In this document: positions 1 to 11,102 of the stretch, in pieces
Layout of the letters: every line of letters begins with the position of its first letter
Position numbering within the stretch: position 1 is the first letter of the stretch
From: Flavobacteriales bacterium
Lineage (GTDB): Bacteria; Bacteroidota; Bacteroidia; Flavobacteriales; CAJXXR01
DNA length: 64,000 bases
Direction of reading: 5' to 3'
Assembly: GCA_025210805.1 (NCBI GenBank)
Contig: JAOAQX010000028.1
Location: 62,001 to 126,000, forward strand
Program-made: the position numbers and the translations under genes
The notes under the pieces: model-generated
The model's database searches: none
What the model saw: only the letters and a program-made list of their open reading frames with translations
Told to the model about the DNA's origin: nothing

Positions 1-275
1 GAAGAGTACCAAAATTTGGTTTTACAAATCCAAACAGAGTGGAATACAAACCACTTAACTTGGAAACGATCCAATCTTATGTAGAGAATGGAAAGTTGAA
101 CGAAACCATCACGGTTGAGAATTTGATTCATGCCGGATTGATTAAGCACAATGACCTTGTTAAAATCCTAGGAAACGGTGAATTCACAACAAAAGTGAAC
201 ATCACTGCACACAAATTTTCTAAAACAGCGCAGGAAGCCATCGAAAAAAATGGTGGAACTGTAACAACTTTGTAA
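1..275 (+). CDS. rplO: Ribosomal protein L15, C-terminal part (truncated by window edge)
   Basis: The reading frame is open from the first bases of the window and ends with TAA at 273-275. The visible part begins RVPKFGFTNPNRVEYKPLNL, which is the end of the conserved glycine-rich core of L15 followed by its C-terminal globular domain. L15 is a protein of the large ribosomal subunit that binds 23S rRNA. A GTG lies at position 39 but is internal, because homology continues upstream of it. The gene sits 11 bases before secY, the usual spc-operon order. The start and N-terminal half lie outside the window. Confidence 0.93.
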   Translation, partial: RVPKFGFTNPNRVEYKPLNLETIQSYVENGKLNETITVENLIHAGLIKHNDLVKILGNGEFTTKVNITAHKFSKTAQEAIEKNGGTVTTL

Positions 276-286
276 GAAAAATTTCA

Positions 287-1636
287 ATGAATAAGTTAGT
301 CGAGACTTTAAAGAACATTTGGAAAATCGAAGAGCTAAAGAGCAGAATCCTAATTACATTAGGATTCCTGCTTATTTATCGTTTTGGTTCTGCCGTAGTA
401 CTACCAGGAATAGACCCTGAAGGACTACAAGCTTTTTCAGATAAGGCGTCATCTGGTTTACCAGGTATTTTGAATATGTTTACGGGAGGTGCTTTTGCCA
501 AAGCATCTATTTTGGCTTTAGGTATTATGCCTTATATCTCTGCTTCCATCGTTGTACAACTGCTAGGTATGGCCGTGCCATATATGCAAAAACTACAACG
601 TGACGGAGAAAGTGGAAGAAATAAGTTGAATCAAATCACGAGATATTTGACCATCGCTATTTGTTTGGTCCAAGCTCCAGCATTTTTGCAGATTTTACCT
701 AAAGAAGCTTTTATAGAATTCGACTCAAGTTTCATGAATGTATTCGTACCAGCACTTCGTACATTAATCCTGATTACAGGAACAATGTTCGCTATGTGGC
801 TCGGTGAGCGTATTACTGATAAAGGAATTGGAAATGGAATTTCAATTCTTATTATGGTAGGTATTATCGCTGCAATGCCAGTAGCTATGGTAATGGAATA
901 CGTAGAAAGAACTACAGGACACAATGGAGGAATTCTTGTGTACTTTATCGAAATTGTGATTTTGTTGATTGTTATCGCATTCACAATTTTGATTATCCAA
1001 GGAGTAAGAAAAATCCCTGTACAAGTTGCAAAAAGAGTAGTAGGTGGTGTAAACCCAATTGGAGGTGTGCGTCAATACCTTCCTCTAAAAGTAACTGCAG
1101 CAGGAGTAATGCCTATAATCTTTGCTCAAGCAATCGTATTCTTACCATCAGTAACGGTGCAAGCCTTTACAGACGGAGAACCAAATGCATTTGTAACAGC
1201 AATGTCTAATCCACAAGGATTTTGGTATAACTTCGTATTCGCCGTATTAATTATTGTATTTACTTTCTTCTATACTGCAATGACAGTAAATACAAACAGA
1301 ATGGCAGAAGACTTAAAAAGAACAGGAGGATTTGTACCAGGAGTAAAACCAGGAAAAGATACAGCAGACTATTTGGATAAAATCCTTACAAGAATTGTAT
1401 TTCCAGGATCATTATTCCTAGCACTTATTGCTATTCTTCCAGCCTTCGTAATGAAAGCAGATGTGAACCCACAATTTGCACAATTTTTCGGAGGAACTTC
1501 TCTATTGATTATAGTTGGTGTAATTTTGGACACTTTACAGCAAATAGAAAGTTATTTATTGGCACGTCATTATGACGGAATGATGAAAACTGGACGAATC
1601 CAAGGTCGAACTTCAACTGGCGGATCAGCAATCTAA
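287..1636 (+). CDS. secY: Protein translocase subunit SecY
   Basis: The 449-residue product is the main channel subunit of the SecYEG translocon in the inner membrane, which exports and inserts proteins. The length is normal for the family and there are about ten hydrophobic membrane segments. Family motifs are visible: YRFGSAVVLPG near residue 30, GIMPYISASI near 90 (SecY signature), and GERITDKGIGNGIS near 180. The conserved loop with ARHYDGMMKTGRIQGR lies close to the C-terminus. The ATG follows rplO by 11 bases, with an A-rich leader and no clear Shine-Dalgarno site. The partner secE is in the same window at 33239. Confidence 0.97.
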   Translation: MNKLVETLKNIWKIEELKSRILITLGFLLIYRFGSAVVLPGIDPEGLQAFSDKASSGLPGILNMFTGGAFAKASILALGIMPYISASIVVQLLGMAVPYMQKLQRDGESGRNKLNQITRYLTIAICLVQAPAFLQILPKEAFIEFDSSFMNVFVPALRTLILITGTMFAMWLGERITDKGIGNGISILIMVGIIAAMPVAMVMEYVERTTGHNGGILVYFIEIVILLIVIAFTILIIQGVRKIPVQVAKRVVGGVNPIGGVRQYLPLKVTAAGVMPIIFAQAIVFLPSVTVQAFTDGEPNAFVTAMSNPQGFWYNFVFAVLIIVFTFFYTAMTVNTNRMAEDLKRTGGFVPGVKPGKDTADYLDKILTRIVFPGSLFLALIAILPAFVMKADVNPQFAQFFGGTSLLIIVGVILDTLQQIESYLLARHYDGMMKTGRIQGRTSTGGSAI

Positions 1637-1644
1637 AACATTGT

Positions 1645-2430
1645 ATGATTAAATTAAAAACAGAAGAAGAAATCGATCTAATTCGAGAAAGCTCTTTGCT
1701 TGTTGCAAAAACTCATGCCGAAGTAGCTCAGTGGATAGAACCTGGAGTTACCGGAATGAAATTAGATAAAATAGCAGAAGAATTCATCCGTGATAACGGA
1801 GGAATTCCTGCTTTTAAAGGGTATGGAGGTTTTCCAGGAACACTTTGCATCTCACCAGATGACGAAGTAGTACATGGAATACCAAATAACAAACCCTTTG
1901 AGGAAGGAACCATCCTCTCACTCGATTGTGGAGTAAAAATGAATGGTTATTTTGGAGATTCAGCATTTACTTATGCAGTAGGGCAAATATCTCAAGAAGA
2001 CCAAAAACTCTTGGATATCACAAGAGAATCACTTTATAAAGGAATTGAGCAAGCCGTAGAAGGAAATCGCATTGGCGATATTTCCTATGCAATTCAACAA
2101 CACGTAGAACAATACGGATATGGAGTTGTAAGAGAACTGGTAGGTCATGGAGTAGGAAAAGAACTACACGAAGACCCTCAAGTACCAAACTACGGAAAAA
2201 GAGGACGAGGACCTAAACTCAAAAATGGTCTGGTAATTGCTATCGAACCGATGATAAACCAAGCGACAAGAAAAGTGAAGTTTTATCCTGATGGTTGGAC
2301 AGTGAAAACTCATGACAATAAAAAGTCAGCTCATTTTGAGCATACTATTGTAGTGAGACAAGACCAAGCAGAGATTTTATCAAACTTTGACTTAATTGAT
2401 CAAGCAATAAATAAAAAGAAGAATGGCTAA
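1645..2430 (+). CDS. map: Methionine aminopeptidase, type I
   Basis: The 261-residue enzyme removes the initiator methionine from new proteins and needs two metal ions. The metal ligands expected in the family are visible: D in [11 protein letters not shown] in FGDSAFTY, H in [15 protein letters not shown] in IAIEPMI, and E in [10 protein letters not shown]. It has no N-terminal extension, as expected for type Ia. It lies 8 bases after secY, and its end overlaps the infA start by 8 bases. This suggests translational coupling inside the spc operon, the same arrangement known from many bacteria. Confidence 0.96.
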   Translation: MIKLKTEEEIDLIRESSLLVAKTHAEVAQWIEPGVTGMKLDKIAEEFIRDNGGIPAFKGYGGFPGTLCISPDDEVVHGIPNNKPFEEGTILSLDCGVKMNGYFGDSAFTYAVGQISQEDQKLLDITRESLYKGIEQAVEGNRIGDISYAIQQHVEQYGYGVVRELVGHGVGKELHEDPQVPNYGKRGRGPKLKNGLVIAIEPMINQATRKVKFYPDGWTVKTHDNKKSAHFEHTIVVRQDQAEILSNFDLIDQAINKKKNG

Positions 2431-2638
2431 ACAAGCATCTATAGAACAAGATGGAACTATAATTGAAGCATTGTCAAACGCAATGTTTCGTGTTGAGTTA
2501 GGAAACGGACACGTACTTACTGCTCATATCTCAGGGAAAATGCGAATGCATTATATTAAATTGCTTCCAGGAGATAAAGTAAAACTCGAGATGTCTCCTT
2601 ATGACTTATCAAAGGGAAGAATCACTTACAGATACTAA
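2423..2638 (+). CDS. infA: Translation initiation factor IF-1
   Basis: The 71-residue protein is a single S1-like OB-fold that binds the A site of the 30S subunit during initiation. Typical stretches are [34 protein letters not shown] and [19 protein letters not shown]. The start ATG lies inside the last codons of map (8-base overlap). IF-1 between map and rpmJ is the standard spc-operon order. Confidence 0.97.
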   Translation: MAKQASIEQDGTIIEALSNAMFRVELGNGHVLTAHISGKMRMHYIKLLPGDKVKLEMSPYDLSKGRITYRY

Positions 2639-2721
2639 ACTGTGAATGAAGCCAAAAACTGAATAGAAATATTGAGTAAGCGGCAAATTCCATCTGAAAC
2701 AACAAATTAAACTCAAAACAG

Positions 2722-2838
2722 ATGAAAGTAAGAGCATCTATTAAAAAGCGCAGTGAAGACTGCAAAATCGTTAGAAGAAAGGGACGTTTGTACGTAATCA
2801 ACAAAAAGAACCCTAAATTCAAACAAAGACAAGGTTAA
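2722..2838 (+). CDS. rpmJ: Ribosomal protein L36
   Basis: This 38-codon gene is too short for most ORF cut-offs. It starts [20 protein letters not shown] and ends in FKQRQG, which is clearly L36 of the large subunit. The classical L36 carries a zinc-binding C-C-C-H set. Here only one cysteine (residue 14) remains, and the other ligand positions are R, N and K/F. It is therefore a zinc-free form, common in this phylum as far as I recall. It lies between infA and rpsM. Confidence 0.96.
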   Translation: MKVRASIKKRSEDCKIVRRKGRLYVINKKNPKFKQRQG

Positions 2839-2865
2839 TTAACTTATTAAACTAAACAAACTAGT

Positions 2866-3240
2866 ATGGCTAGAATTGCAGGAGTTGACATTCCAAAAAA
2901 CAAGCGAGGAGTAATCTCTTTGACTTATATCTTTGGAGTAGGTAACAACAGAGCAAAGGAGATCCTTGCACGTGCAGAAGTTTCTGAAGACACACGCGTA
3001 CAGGATTGGACTGATGAAGAATTGTCAAAGATTCGTAACGTAGTTTCTGAGTATAAAATCGAAGGAGAACTACGTTCAGAAGTTAGACTTAACATCAAAC
3101 GATTGATGGATATCGGATGTAACCGAGGAATCCGTCACCGTGTAGGATTACCATTAAGAGGACAGAGAACAAAAAACAACTCACGTACTCGTAAAGGTAA
3201 AAGAAAGACCGTTGCCAACAAAAAGAAAGCAACTAAATAA
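2866..3240 (+). CDS. rpsM: Ribosomal protein S13
   Basis: The 124-residue protein lies in the head of the 30S subunit and contacts the P-site tRNA and the 50S subunit. It starts [20 protein letters not shown] and has the conserved [11 protein letters not shown] helix-hairpin and [26 protein letters not shown]-type tail (near residues 85-112), followed by a lysine-rich end. First gene of the alpha-operon part, followed by rpsK after 21 bases. Confidence 0.98.
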   Translation: MARIAGVDIPKNKRGVISLTYIFGVGNNRAKEILARAEVSEDTRVQDWTDEELSKIRNVVSEYKIEGELRSEVRLNIKRLMDIGCNRGIRHRVGLPLRGQRTKNNSRTRKGKRKTVANKKKATK

Positions 3241-3261
3241 ACCAACTAACTTCAATCTATT

Positions 3262-3648
3262 ATGGCAAAGTCAAACAAAACAAAAAAGATTAATGCAAAA
3301 GTTGAAGCGGTTGGTGAATTGCATATCCACTCGTCTTTCAACAACATTATTATCTCAATTACAAACAAGCAAGGACAAGTTATCGCTTGGTCTTCAGCTG
3401 GTAAAATGGGATTCAGAGGTTCGAAGAAAAACACACCTTACGCTGGACAATTAGCAGCTGAGGATGCTGGAAAAAGAGCATTAGAACTTGGTTTAAAAAA
3501 GGTGAAAGCTTACGTAAAAGGACCAGGAAATGGTAGAGAATCTGCTATCCGTGCTTTACACAACTTAGGAATTGCGGTAACAGAAATTATCGACAAAACG
3601 CCAATTCCACACAACGGATGTAGAGCCCCTAAACGTAGAAGAGTTTAA
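3262..3648 (+). CDS. rpsK: Ribosomal protein S11
   Basis: The 128-residue protein of the 30S platform has the family signature [16 protein letters not shown] near residue 22, [20 protein letters not shown], and the C-terminal [16 protein letters not shown]. Length and order (rpsM-rpsK-rpsD) are standard. Confidence 0.98.
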   Translation: MAKSNKTKKINAKVEAVGELHIHSSFNNIIISITNKQGQVIAWSSAGKMGFRGSKKNTPYAGQLAAEDAGKRALELGLKKVKAYVKGPGNGRESAIRALHNLGIAVTEIIDKTPIPHNGCRAPKRRRV

Positions 3649-3678
3649 TCTTATTTTAAACAGTAAAAAGAAAAAGTT

Positions 3679-4281
3679 ATGGCAAGATATAGAGGACCAA
3701 AAACTAAAATAGCTCGTAAATTCGGAGAACCAATTTTTGGGGCTGATAAGTCTTTTGAAAAAAGAAATTTCCCTCCAGGACAACACGGATTAGCTTCTAA
3801 AAGAAGAAAAAAATCTGAATACGCTGTTCAGTTGAGCGAAAAGCAAAAAGCAAAATATACTTACGGAATTCTTGAGAAGCAATTCTCAAACTTGTTTAAG
3901 AAAGCATCTAGAGCTAAAGGTATTACCGGTGAGGTTTTACTTCAATTCTGTGAAAGACGTCTTGACAACGTAGTTTTCCGTATGGGAATTGCAAAAACAC
4001 GTGATGCTGCACGTCAGTTTGTATCACACAAGCACATTACCGTAAACGGATCGGTGGTAAATATACCATCTTATACCCTTAGAGCTGGTGATGTTGTAGC
4101 AGTAAGAGAAAAGTCAAAATCAATGGAAGAGATTACTTCATCTTTGACAAACCGTACTGACTATGAATGGATCGAATGGGATGTAGCAAGCATGTCAGGG
4201 AAGTTCATCGCTATTCCAGAGCGTGTTCAAATTCCAGAAAACATCAAAGAACAATTGATCGTCGAGTTGTATTCAAAATAA
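3679..4281 (+). CDS. rpsD: Ribosomal protein S4
   Basis: The 200-residue protein is a primary binder of 16S rRNA and, in many bacteria, the repressor of its own operon. The N-terminus [20 protein letters not shown] has no zinc-binding cysteines, so this is the zinc-free form. The S4 RNA-binding domain is around residues 90-155, with [20 protein letters not shown] and [10 protein letters not shown]. It lies between rpsK and rpoA as usual. Confidence 0.98.
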   Translation: MARYRGPKTKIARKFGEPIFGADKSFEKRNFPPGQHGLASKRRKKSEYAVQLSEKQKAKYTYGILEKQFSNLFKKASRAKGITGEVLLQFCERRLDNVVFRMGIAKTRDAARQFVSHKHITVNGSVVNIPSYTLRAGDVVAVREKSKSMEEITSSLTNRTDYEWIEWDVASMSGKFIAIPERVQIPENIKEQLIVELYSK

Positions 4282-4305
4282 TCTATTTCCTTATAAATTT
4301 AAGAT

Positions 4306-5298
4306 ATGGCCATTTTAAAATTCCAAAAGCCTGATAAGGTATTCATGGTAAACTCCACTGATACAAAAGGTCAGTTTGAGTTTCGTCCGCTAGAGCCAGG
4401 TTACGGACTTACAGTCGGAAACGCACTTCGTAGAGTATTATTATCTTCACTTGAAGGTTATGCCTTCTCGTCTATTAAAATAGAAGGAGTAGAGCATGAG
4501 TTTAGCACTATTGATGGTGTAAAGGAAGATGTAACCGATATTATCTTAAATGTTAAGAAAATTAGGTTGAAGAAACTTGTTGAAGATGCAGAAGAAGAAA
4601 GTATCCACGTTTCTTTCACAGGTAAAGACCAACTTACAGCTGGTGACCTAGGAAAGTTTATCTCTGGATTCCAGATTCTTAATCCAGACTTGGTAATCTG
4701 CAGAATGGACAAAAAAGTTTCATTGGATATCACCATGACAATTGCTAAAGGTAGAGGATTTGTTACATCTGAGGAGCATGACTTTGAAGAAATGCCAATA
4801 GGAACTATAGTAATAGACTCTATTTTTACACCAATCAAGAACGTTAAATACTCGATAGAAAACTTTCGAGTTGGACAAAAAACGGACTACGAAAAACTAA
4901 TTCTCGAGATCGAAACAGACGGGTCTATTTACCCAAAAGATGCCCTTACAGAAGCTGCAAAGATTCTTATTCACCACTTCATGCTATTCTCTGATGAGAG
5001 AATAACCCTAGAAGATAGTGAAACAAGTTCTGCAGATGAATACGATGAGGAATCACTACACATGAGACAATTATTGAAATCACGTTTAGTTGACCTTGAT
5101 CTTTCAGTAAGAGCATTGAACTGTTTGAAAGCTGCCGAAGTAGAAACTTTGGGTGATCTTGTTCAATATGCTAAATCAGACTTGATGAAATTTAGAAATT
5201 TCGGAAAGAAATCACTAGCAGAACTTGATCAATTTGTAGAATCAAAAGGACTTGAGTTTGGTATGGACGTAGCCAAGTATAAACTAGACAAGGAATAA
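4306..5298 (+). CDS. rpoA: DNA-directed RNA polymerase subunit alpha
   Basis: The 330-residue alpha subunit dimerises to nucleate RNA polymerase assembly. The N-terminal domain (about 1-230) has [20 protein letters not shown], the dimer-interface signature. A short acidic linker ([15 protein letters not shown]) follows, then the C-terminal domain with helix-hairpin-helix motifs ([22 protein letters not shown] and [15 protein letters not shown]) that contacts UP elements and activators. Its partners rpoB and rpoC are at 36.3-44.4 kb on the same strand. Confidence 0.98.
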   Translation: MAILKFQKPDKVFMVNSTDTKGQFEFRPLEPGYGLTVGNALRRVLLSSLEGYAFSSIKIEGVEHEFSTIDGVKEDVTDIILNVKKIRLKKLVEDAEEESIHVSFTGKDQLTAGDLGKFISGFQILNPDLVICRMDKKVSLDITMTIAKGRGFVTSEEHDFEEMPIGTIVIDSIFTPIKNVKYSIENFRVGQKTDYEKLILEIETDGSIYPKDALTEAAKILIHHFMLFSDERITLEDSETSSADEYDEESLHMRQLLKSRLVDLDLSVRALNCLKAAEVETLGDLVQYAKSDLMKFRNFGKKSLAELDQFVESKGLEFGMDVAKYKLDKE

Positions 5299-5302
5299 GG
5301 TT

Positions 5303-5824
5303 ATGAGACACGGTAAAAAAAATAACCACTTAGGAAGAACAGCAGCTCATAGAAAAGCAATGCTTTCCAATATGGCTGGATCACTGATTCTTCACAAGCG
5401 TATCAATACGACAGTAGCCAAGGCAAAAGAACTTAGAAAATATGTTGAGCCTTTGATTACAAAAGCAAAAACGGATACCACTCACTCAAGAAGAATAGTA
5501 TTCAGTTACCTTAAACAAAAAGAGGTAATGAAAGCACTTTTTGGAGAAGTAGTAAACAAAGTTGCTGACAGACCAGGAGGATACACAAGAATCATCAAAA
5601 CTGGTTTCAGACAAGGAGATGGAGCCGAGATGTGTATGGTTGAACTGGTTGACTTCAACGAAATTTACACTTCAGGAACTGAAAAAGAGGAAAAGAAAAC
5701 TCGCCGTTCTAGAAGAAGTAAAAAAGACAACACTGCAACAACAGAAGCTCCTGTAGAAGCAGTTGAAGAAACAAAAGCGGAGGAAACTTCAGCTGATGAA
5801 TCAACAGAAGAAAAAGATGCTTAA
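5303..5824 (+). CDS. rplQ: Ribosomal protein L17 with acidic C-terminal extension
   Basis: The first ~120 residues are ordinary L17 of the large subunit ([53 protein letters not shown]). The product has 173 residues, about 50 more than the E. coli-type protein. The extra tail has a basic stretch ([11 protein letters not shown]) and then a low-complexity part rich in E, A and T. Such tails are common in this phylum. The gene ends the alpha operon and is followed by a strong terminator. Confidence 0.97.
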   Translation: MRHGKKNNHLGRTAAHRKAMLSNMAGSLILHKRINTTVAKAKELRKYVEPLITKAKTDTTHSRRIVFSYLKQKEVMKALFGEVVNKVADRPGGYTRIIKTGFRQGDGAEMCMVELVDFNEIYTSGTEKEEKKTRRSRRSKKDNTATTEAPVEAVEETKAEETSADESTEEKDA

Positions 5825-5854
5825 TATATTTTTGCAATATATAAGCTAAATTTT

Positions 5855-5890
5855 AAAAGGATAAAGTTCTTAGCTTTATCCTTTTTTTTT
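5855..5890 (+). terminator. Rho-independent terminator after rplQ
   Basis: A 12-bp inverted repeat, AAAAGGATAAAG and CTTTATCCTTTT, is separated by a 7-base loop and followed by a run of T. It lies 31 bases after the rplQ stop and closes the ribosomal protein operon before carA. Confidence 0.9.
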
Positions 5891-5917
5891 ACTTTGTACT
5901 GAAAGAGACTATACAAC

Positions 5918-8316
<2,399 letters not shown>

Positions 8317-8336
8317 ATAGCCGTAATTTCGAGGTT

Positions 8337-9644
8337 ATGAACAAGATTAAAGATCAATTCGCAGCCAAAATAGGACCTGCGATTCAAGAGAGAAGAGAGA
8401 TTCTCACAAAATATGGTGATGAAGTTGTTGGAGACATCAAAGTTCGTCAAGTTTATGGAGGAATGAGAGGAATGTTGAGCATGATTTGTGAAACATCTAA
8501 ACTAGATCCAGAAGAAGGAATCCGTTTTAGAGGATACTCAATTCCTGAATTACAAGAAAAATTACCTTCTTACCCAGGAGGAAATGAACCTTTACCAGAA
8601 GGTATTTTTTATCTAATGTTGATGGGAGAACTACCAACAGAAGATGATGTAAGACGTTTGTCTAACCAATGGGTACGAAGAGCTGTTGTTCCACCACATG
8701 TGTTTAAGGTAATTGATGCTTTACCAGAGCATACACATCCAATGACACAATTCTCGGCAGCCATTATGGCTTTGAGAACAGAGTCTGAGTTTTCTAAGGC
8801 TTACCGTGACGGAATTAACAAAAAAGAATATTGGGATCCTACTTATGAAGATGCAATGAACTTAATTGCACGTTTACCAAGAGTAGCAGCCTATATTTAT
8901 AGAAGAACGTACCACAACGGAGATCATATTGAGCCAAATACAAGTCTTGATTGGGCAGGTAACTTTGCGCACATGCTTGGATTCGAAAATGAAGAATTTC
9001 GTGAGCTAATGCGTCTTTATATGACCATTCACTCTGACCACGAAGGAGGAAATGTTTCTGCACATGCTACGCATCTTGTAGGATCAGCACTTTCTGATGT
9101 ATATCTTTCATTTGCCGCAGGTATGAACGGATTAGCAGGACCACTTCATGGTTTAGCAAATCAAGAAGTTGTACGTTGGTTACTGAATATGAAAGCAGAA
9201 TTGGGTGGAGGACAGCCAACCAAAGAGCAAATTGCCGCTTACTGTAAGAAAACATTGGCAGACGGAAAAGTAATTCCAGGATTCGGTCATGCAGTTCTTA
9301 GAAAAACAGACCCAAGATATACTGCACAAAGAGAGTTTGCATTGAAACACATGCCAGATAATGAACTTTTCCAAATTGTATCTAAAGTTTATGAGGTAGT
9401 TCCTCCAATCTTAGAAGCAACAGGGAAAGTGAAAAACCCTTGGCCAAATGTAGATGCTCACTCTGGAGTTCTATTAATGAAATACGGATTGGTAGAATAT
9501 GATTTCTACACAGTATTATTCGGTGTTTCAAGAGCTCTTGGTGTACTTACCAATCTTATTTGGGATCGTGCAACAGGATCGCCAATCGAAAGACCAGGAT
9601 CTACATCAACTCGTTTGATGAAAGAAATGATGGAAAATCGTTAA
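8337..9644 (+). CDS. gltA: Citrate synthase of mitochondrial-like type
   Basis: The 435-residue enzyme condenses oxaloacetate and acetyl-CoA to citrate, the entry into the TCA cycle. Catalytic residues in the order known from pig heart citrate synthase are visible: H271 in [11 protein letters not shown]318 in [14 protein letters not shown] and D373 in NVDAHSG. Blocks such as [53 protein letters not shown] and [14 protein letters not shown] agree almost residue for residue with the eukaryotic mitochondrial enzyme as I remember it. They differ from the hexameric E. coli type. The start ATG is 20 bases after eno, and a strong terminator follows. Confidence 0.95.
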   Translation: MNKIKDQFAAKIGPAIQERREILTKYGDEVVGDIKVRQVYGGMRGMLSMICETSKLDPEEGIRFRGYSIPELQEKLPSYPGGNEPLPEGIFYLMLMGELPTEDDVRRLSNQWVRRAVVPPHVFKVIDALPEHTHPMTQFSAAIMALRTESEFSKAYRDGINKKEYWDPTYEDAMNLIARLPRVAAYIYRRTYHNGDHIEPNTSLDWAGNFAHMLGFENEEFRELMRLYMTIHSDHEGGNVSAHATHLVGSALSDVYLSFAAGMNGLAGPLHGLANQEVVRWLLNMKAELGGGQPTKEQIAAYCKKTLADGKVIPGFGHAVLRKTDPRYTAQREFALKHMPDNELFQIVSKVYEVVPPILEATGKVKNPWPNVDAHSGVLLMKYGLVEYDFYTVLFGVSRALGVLTNLIWDRATGSPIERPGSTSTRLMKEMMENR

Positions 9645-9670
9645 GCAATAATCCATTTTATAATATATAT

Positions 9671-9709
9671 CACCATTCAAAGGTAATTCCTTTGAATGGT
9701 GTTTTTTTT
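9671..9709 (+). terminator. Rho-independent terminator after gltA
   Basis: A perfect 13-bp stem (CACCATTCAAAGG and CCTTTGAATGGTG) with a 5-base loop is followed by seven T. It lies 27 bases after the gltA stop and closes carA-eno-gltA. Confidence 0.93.
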
Positions 9710-9730
9710 ACTTTAAACTTAAAAATGATC

Positions 9731-10663
9731 ATGAAAAAATATCTACTCTTTTTATTATTTTCTTTTTTGATATCCACACTTCAAGCTCAGGAAAAGATTC
9801 AAGGAAATACAGACGAAGAAGTTCACAAAAATATGATGAAATTACTTGAAGAACTTCCTGACAGAAAACAAAAAGAGTTTGGCAAAAGTATATTTTTACT
9901 TGGATATGCTTATGAAAAAGTCGATTCCCATAAAGTATATGGTTTGAGAAATGGATTTAGATTAGATGAAATAGAAAATTTAAGAACCTCGATTTTTTTT
10001 GTGGGAAAAACGCCTGAAGAAATCATGCAAACAGCCGAAGAACTATTCCTGAAAAATAAGGCTAAAAAAATAGAAGAAATAAAGGCTAAAATAGCAAGAG
10101 CCGATAGAATCATTGAAACAGCCAAAGAAGACTCTGTTAAACTAGCCAATGGCTGGAGTAAGGAATTAAAACGCATTGAACTTAAAAAATCCTATTTTAC
10201 TTTTGAACACCACCCAATGCTAAATTCCAATGACACTACGCATTATCAAATAATTAATTTGGAATACAAAAATAGAAGTAGAGAATTTAAAAATATCAAA
10301 CACCTGCTCATAGATTATGAGCTCATAGAAACATCAACAAAGAAAATATTACGATCAGAAAAAAGTTTAGCCGTAAAGTTTAAAGAGAAAGAAAAAACAG
10401 GTAAGGTAAAACGACTTTTCTCCACTTCCACGAAACGTCATCCATTGGCGGAAGATGATAGAATAACCTTAAAAGACTTTTTAGAAAACGGAAAGTATCA
10501 AATCAATATGAAAATAACTCAAATTGATTTTTATGGAGACCGAAAACCTTTTAGACCAGATTATAAAGAGAAAATCGCTAACCAAGTGTATCAAAAAAAA
10601 TACTATATCCGTGACCTCCGAGAGAGAGAAACAATGACGTGGGAACGTCTTATTCACGAATAA
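9731..10663 (+). CDS. Secreted protein of unknown function
   Basis: The ATG at 9731 gives 310 residues starting with a clear signal peptide (MKKYLLFLLFSFLISTLQAQ), so it is preferred to the ATG two codons upstream or to the open frame reaching back into gltA. Residues ~95-160 are rich in K, E and A and look helical or coiled-coil (KNKAKKIEEIKAKIARADRI). The rest is charged and probably beta-rich, with no catalytic motif that I recognise. It stands alone between the gltA terminator and a repeat region. I do not recognise the family. Confidence 0.8.
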   Translation: MKKYLLFLLFSFLISTLQAQEKIQGNTDEEVHKNMMKLLEELPDRKQKEFGKSIFLLGYAYEKVDSHKVYGLRNGFRLDEIENLRTSIFFVGKTPEEIMQTAEELFLKNKAKKIEEIKAKIARADRIIETAKEDSVKLANGWSKELKRIELKKSYFTFEHHPMLNSNDTTHYQIINLEYKNRSREFKNIKHLLIDYELIETSTKKILRSEKSLAVKFKEKEKTGKVKRLFSTSTKRHPLAEDDRITLKDFLENGKYQINMKITQIDFYGDRKPFRPDYKEKIANQVYQKKYYIRDLRERETMTWERLIHE

Positions 10664-10678
10664 TATTTCTGTCTACCT

Positions 10679-10819
10679 GTCAGTTCGAGTGATTTCTTTG
10701 TAGAAAAAAGTATGTCAGTTCGAGTGATTTCTTTGTAGAGAAACGGAAAAGAACTTGTATCGAGTATGTCAGTTCGAGTGATTTCTTTGTAGAGAAACGG
10801 AAAAGAAATTGTATCGAGA
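10679..10819. repeat. Tandem repeat, 54-base unit, 2.6 copies
   Basis: The unit starts GTCAGTTCGAGTGATTTCTT and ends near TTGTATCGAGTAT. Copy 1 (10679-10713) is shortened to 35 bases by an internal loss. Copy 2 (10714-10767) is full length. Copy 3 (10768-10819) is nearly full length and differs at one base (AAC to AAA before TTGTATCG). Confidence 0.9.
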
Positions 10820-10845
10820 ACATTTCCCTATGGCAACCACAAATC

Positions 10846-10917
10846 AAGCTCTTCAAAGGGGGCTTATTGGGAATATTACCCATGGCAATCACAATTCAAG
10901 CCCACTTTGAAGAGCTT
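10846..10917. repeat. Long inverted repeat (20-base arms, one mismatch)
   Basis: The left arm (10846-10865) is AAGCTCTTCAAAGGGGGCTT. The right arm (10898-10917) is AAGCCCACTTTGAAGAGCTT, its reverse complement with one mismatch. The 32-base spacer carries ATTACCCATGGCAATCACAA, which repeats part of the sequence just before the left arm (ATGGCAACCACAA). No T-run follows, so it is not a normal terminator. Confidence 0.8.
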
Positions 10918-11000
10918 GTCCCGGTTTTCGGGAGGGGAAGGGGAATGTTGCAACTTTTTGAGAAATCGACTAAGAAGTTTTATTTTGTTTATACACTCTG

Positions 11001-11035
11001 TGTAACATCCCCCTTCCCCCTTCAAAGGGGGCTTA
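11001..11035. repeat. G/C-rich 35-base repeat, copy 1
   Basis: The sequence from 11001 (TGTAACATCCCCCTTCCCCC) to 11035 (GGGGGCTTA) is the exact reverse complement of 20707-20741. It stands out by its C and G runs against AT-rich surroundings and holds the palindrome CCCCCTTCAAAGGGGG. Confidence 0.9.
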
Positions 11036-11102
11036 TTGGTGAAAAAACACTGGAATTGACAAATTGATACAATTTTAATTGATTATCTTAGCTTCACCAC
11101 TT

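Larger units (their letters stand above)
10664..11102. other. Gene-free, repeat-filled intergenic region
   Basis: No supported gene lies in these 439 bases. They contain a 54-base tandem repeat (10679-10819), a 20-base inverted repeat around 10846-10917, a G/C-rich 35-mer at 11001-11035 that recurs inverted at 20707-20741, and a short leader to tilS. One part (about 10898-10935) is also similar to the reverse complement of the core of the inverted-repeat element at 16836-16983. Confidence 0.8.

Noticed and set aside
9560-9730. Extension of the unknown secreted protein back into gltA
   Set aside because: It would read through the gltA terminator and hide a perfect signal peptide that begins at 9731.
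10679-10819. CRISPR array
   Set aside because: The repeats are 54-base direct tandem copies without unique spacers, and no cas gene is present.
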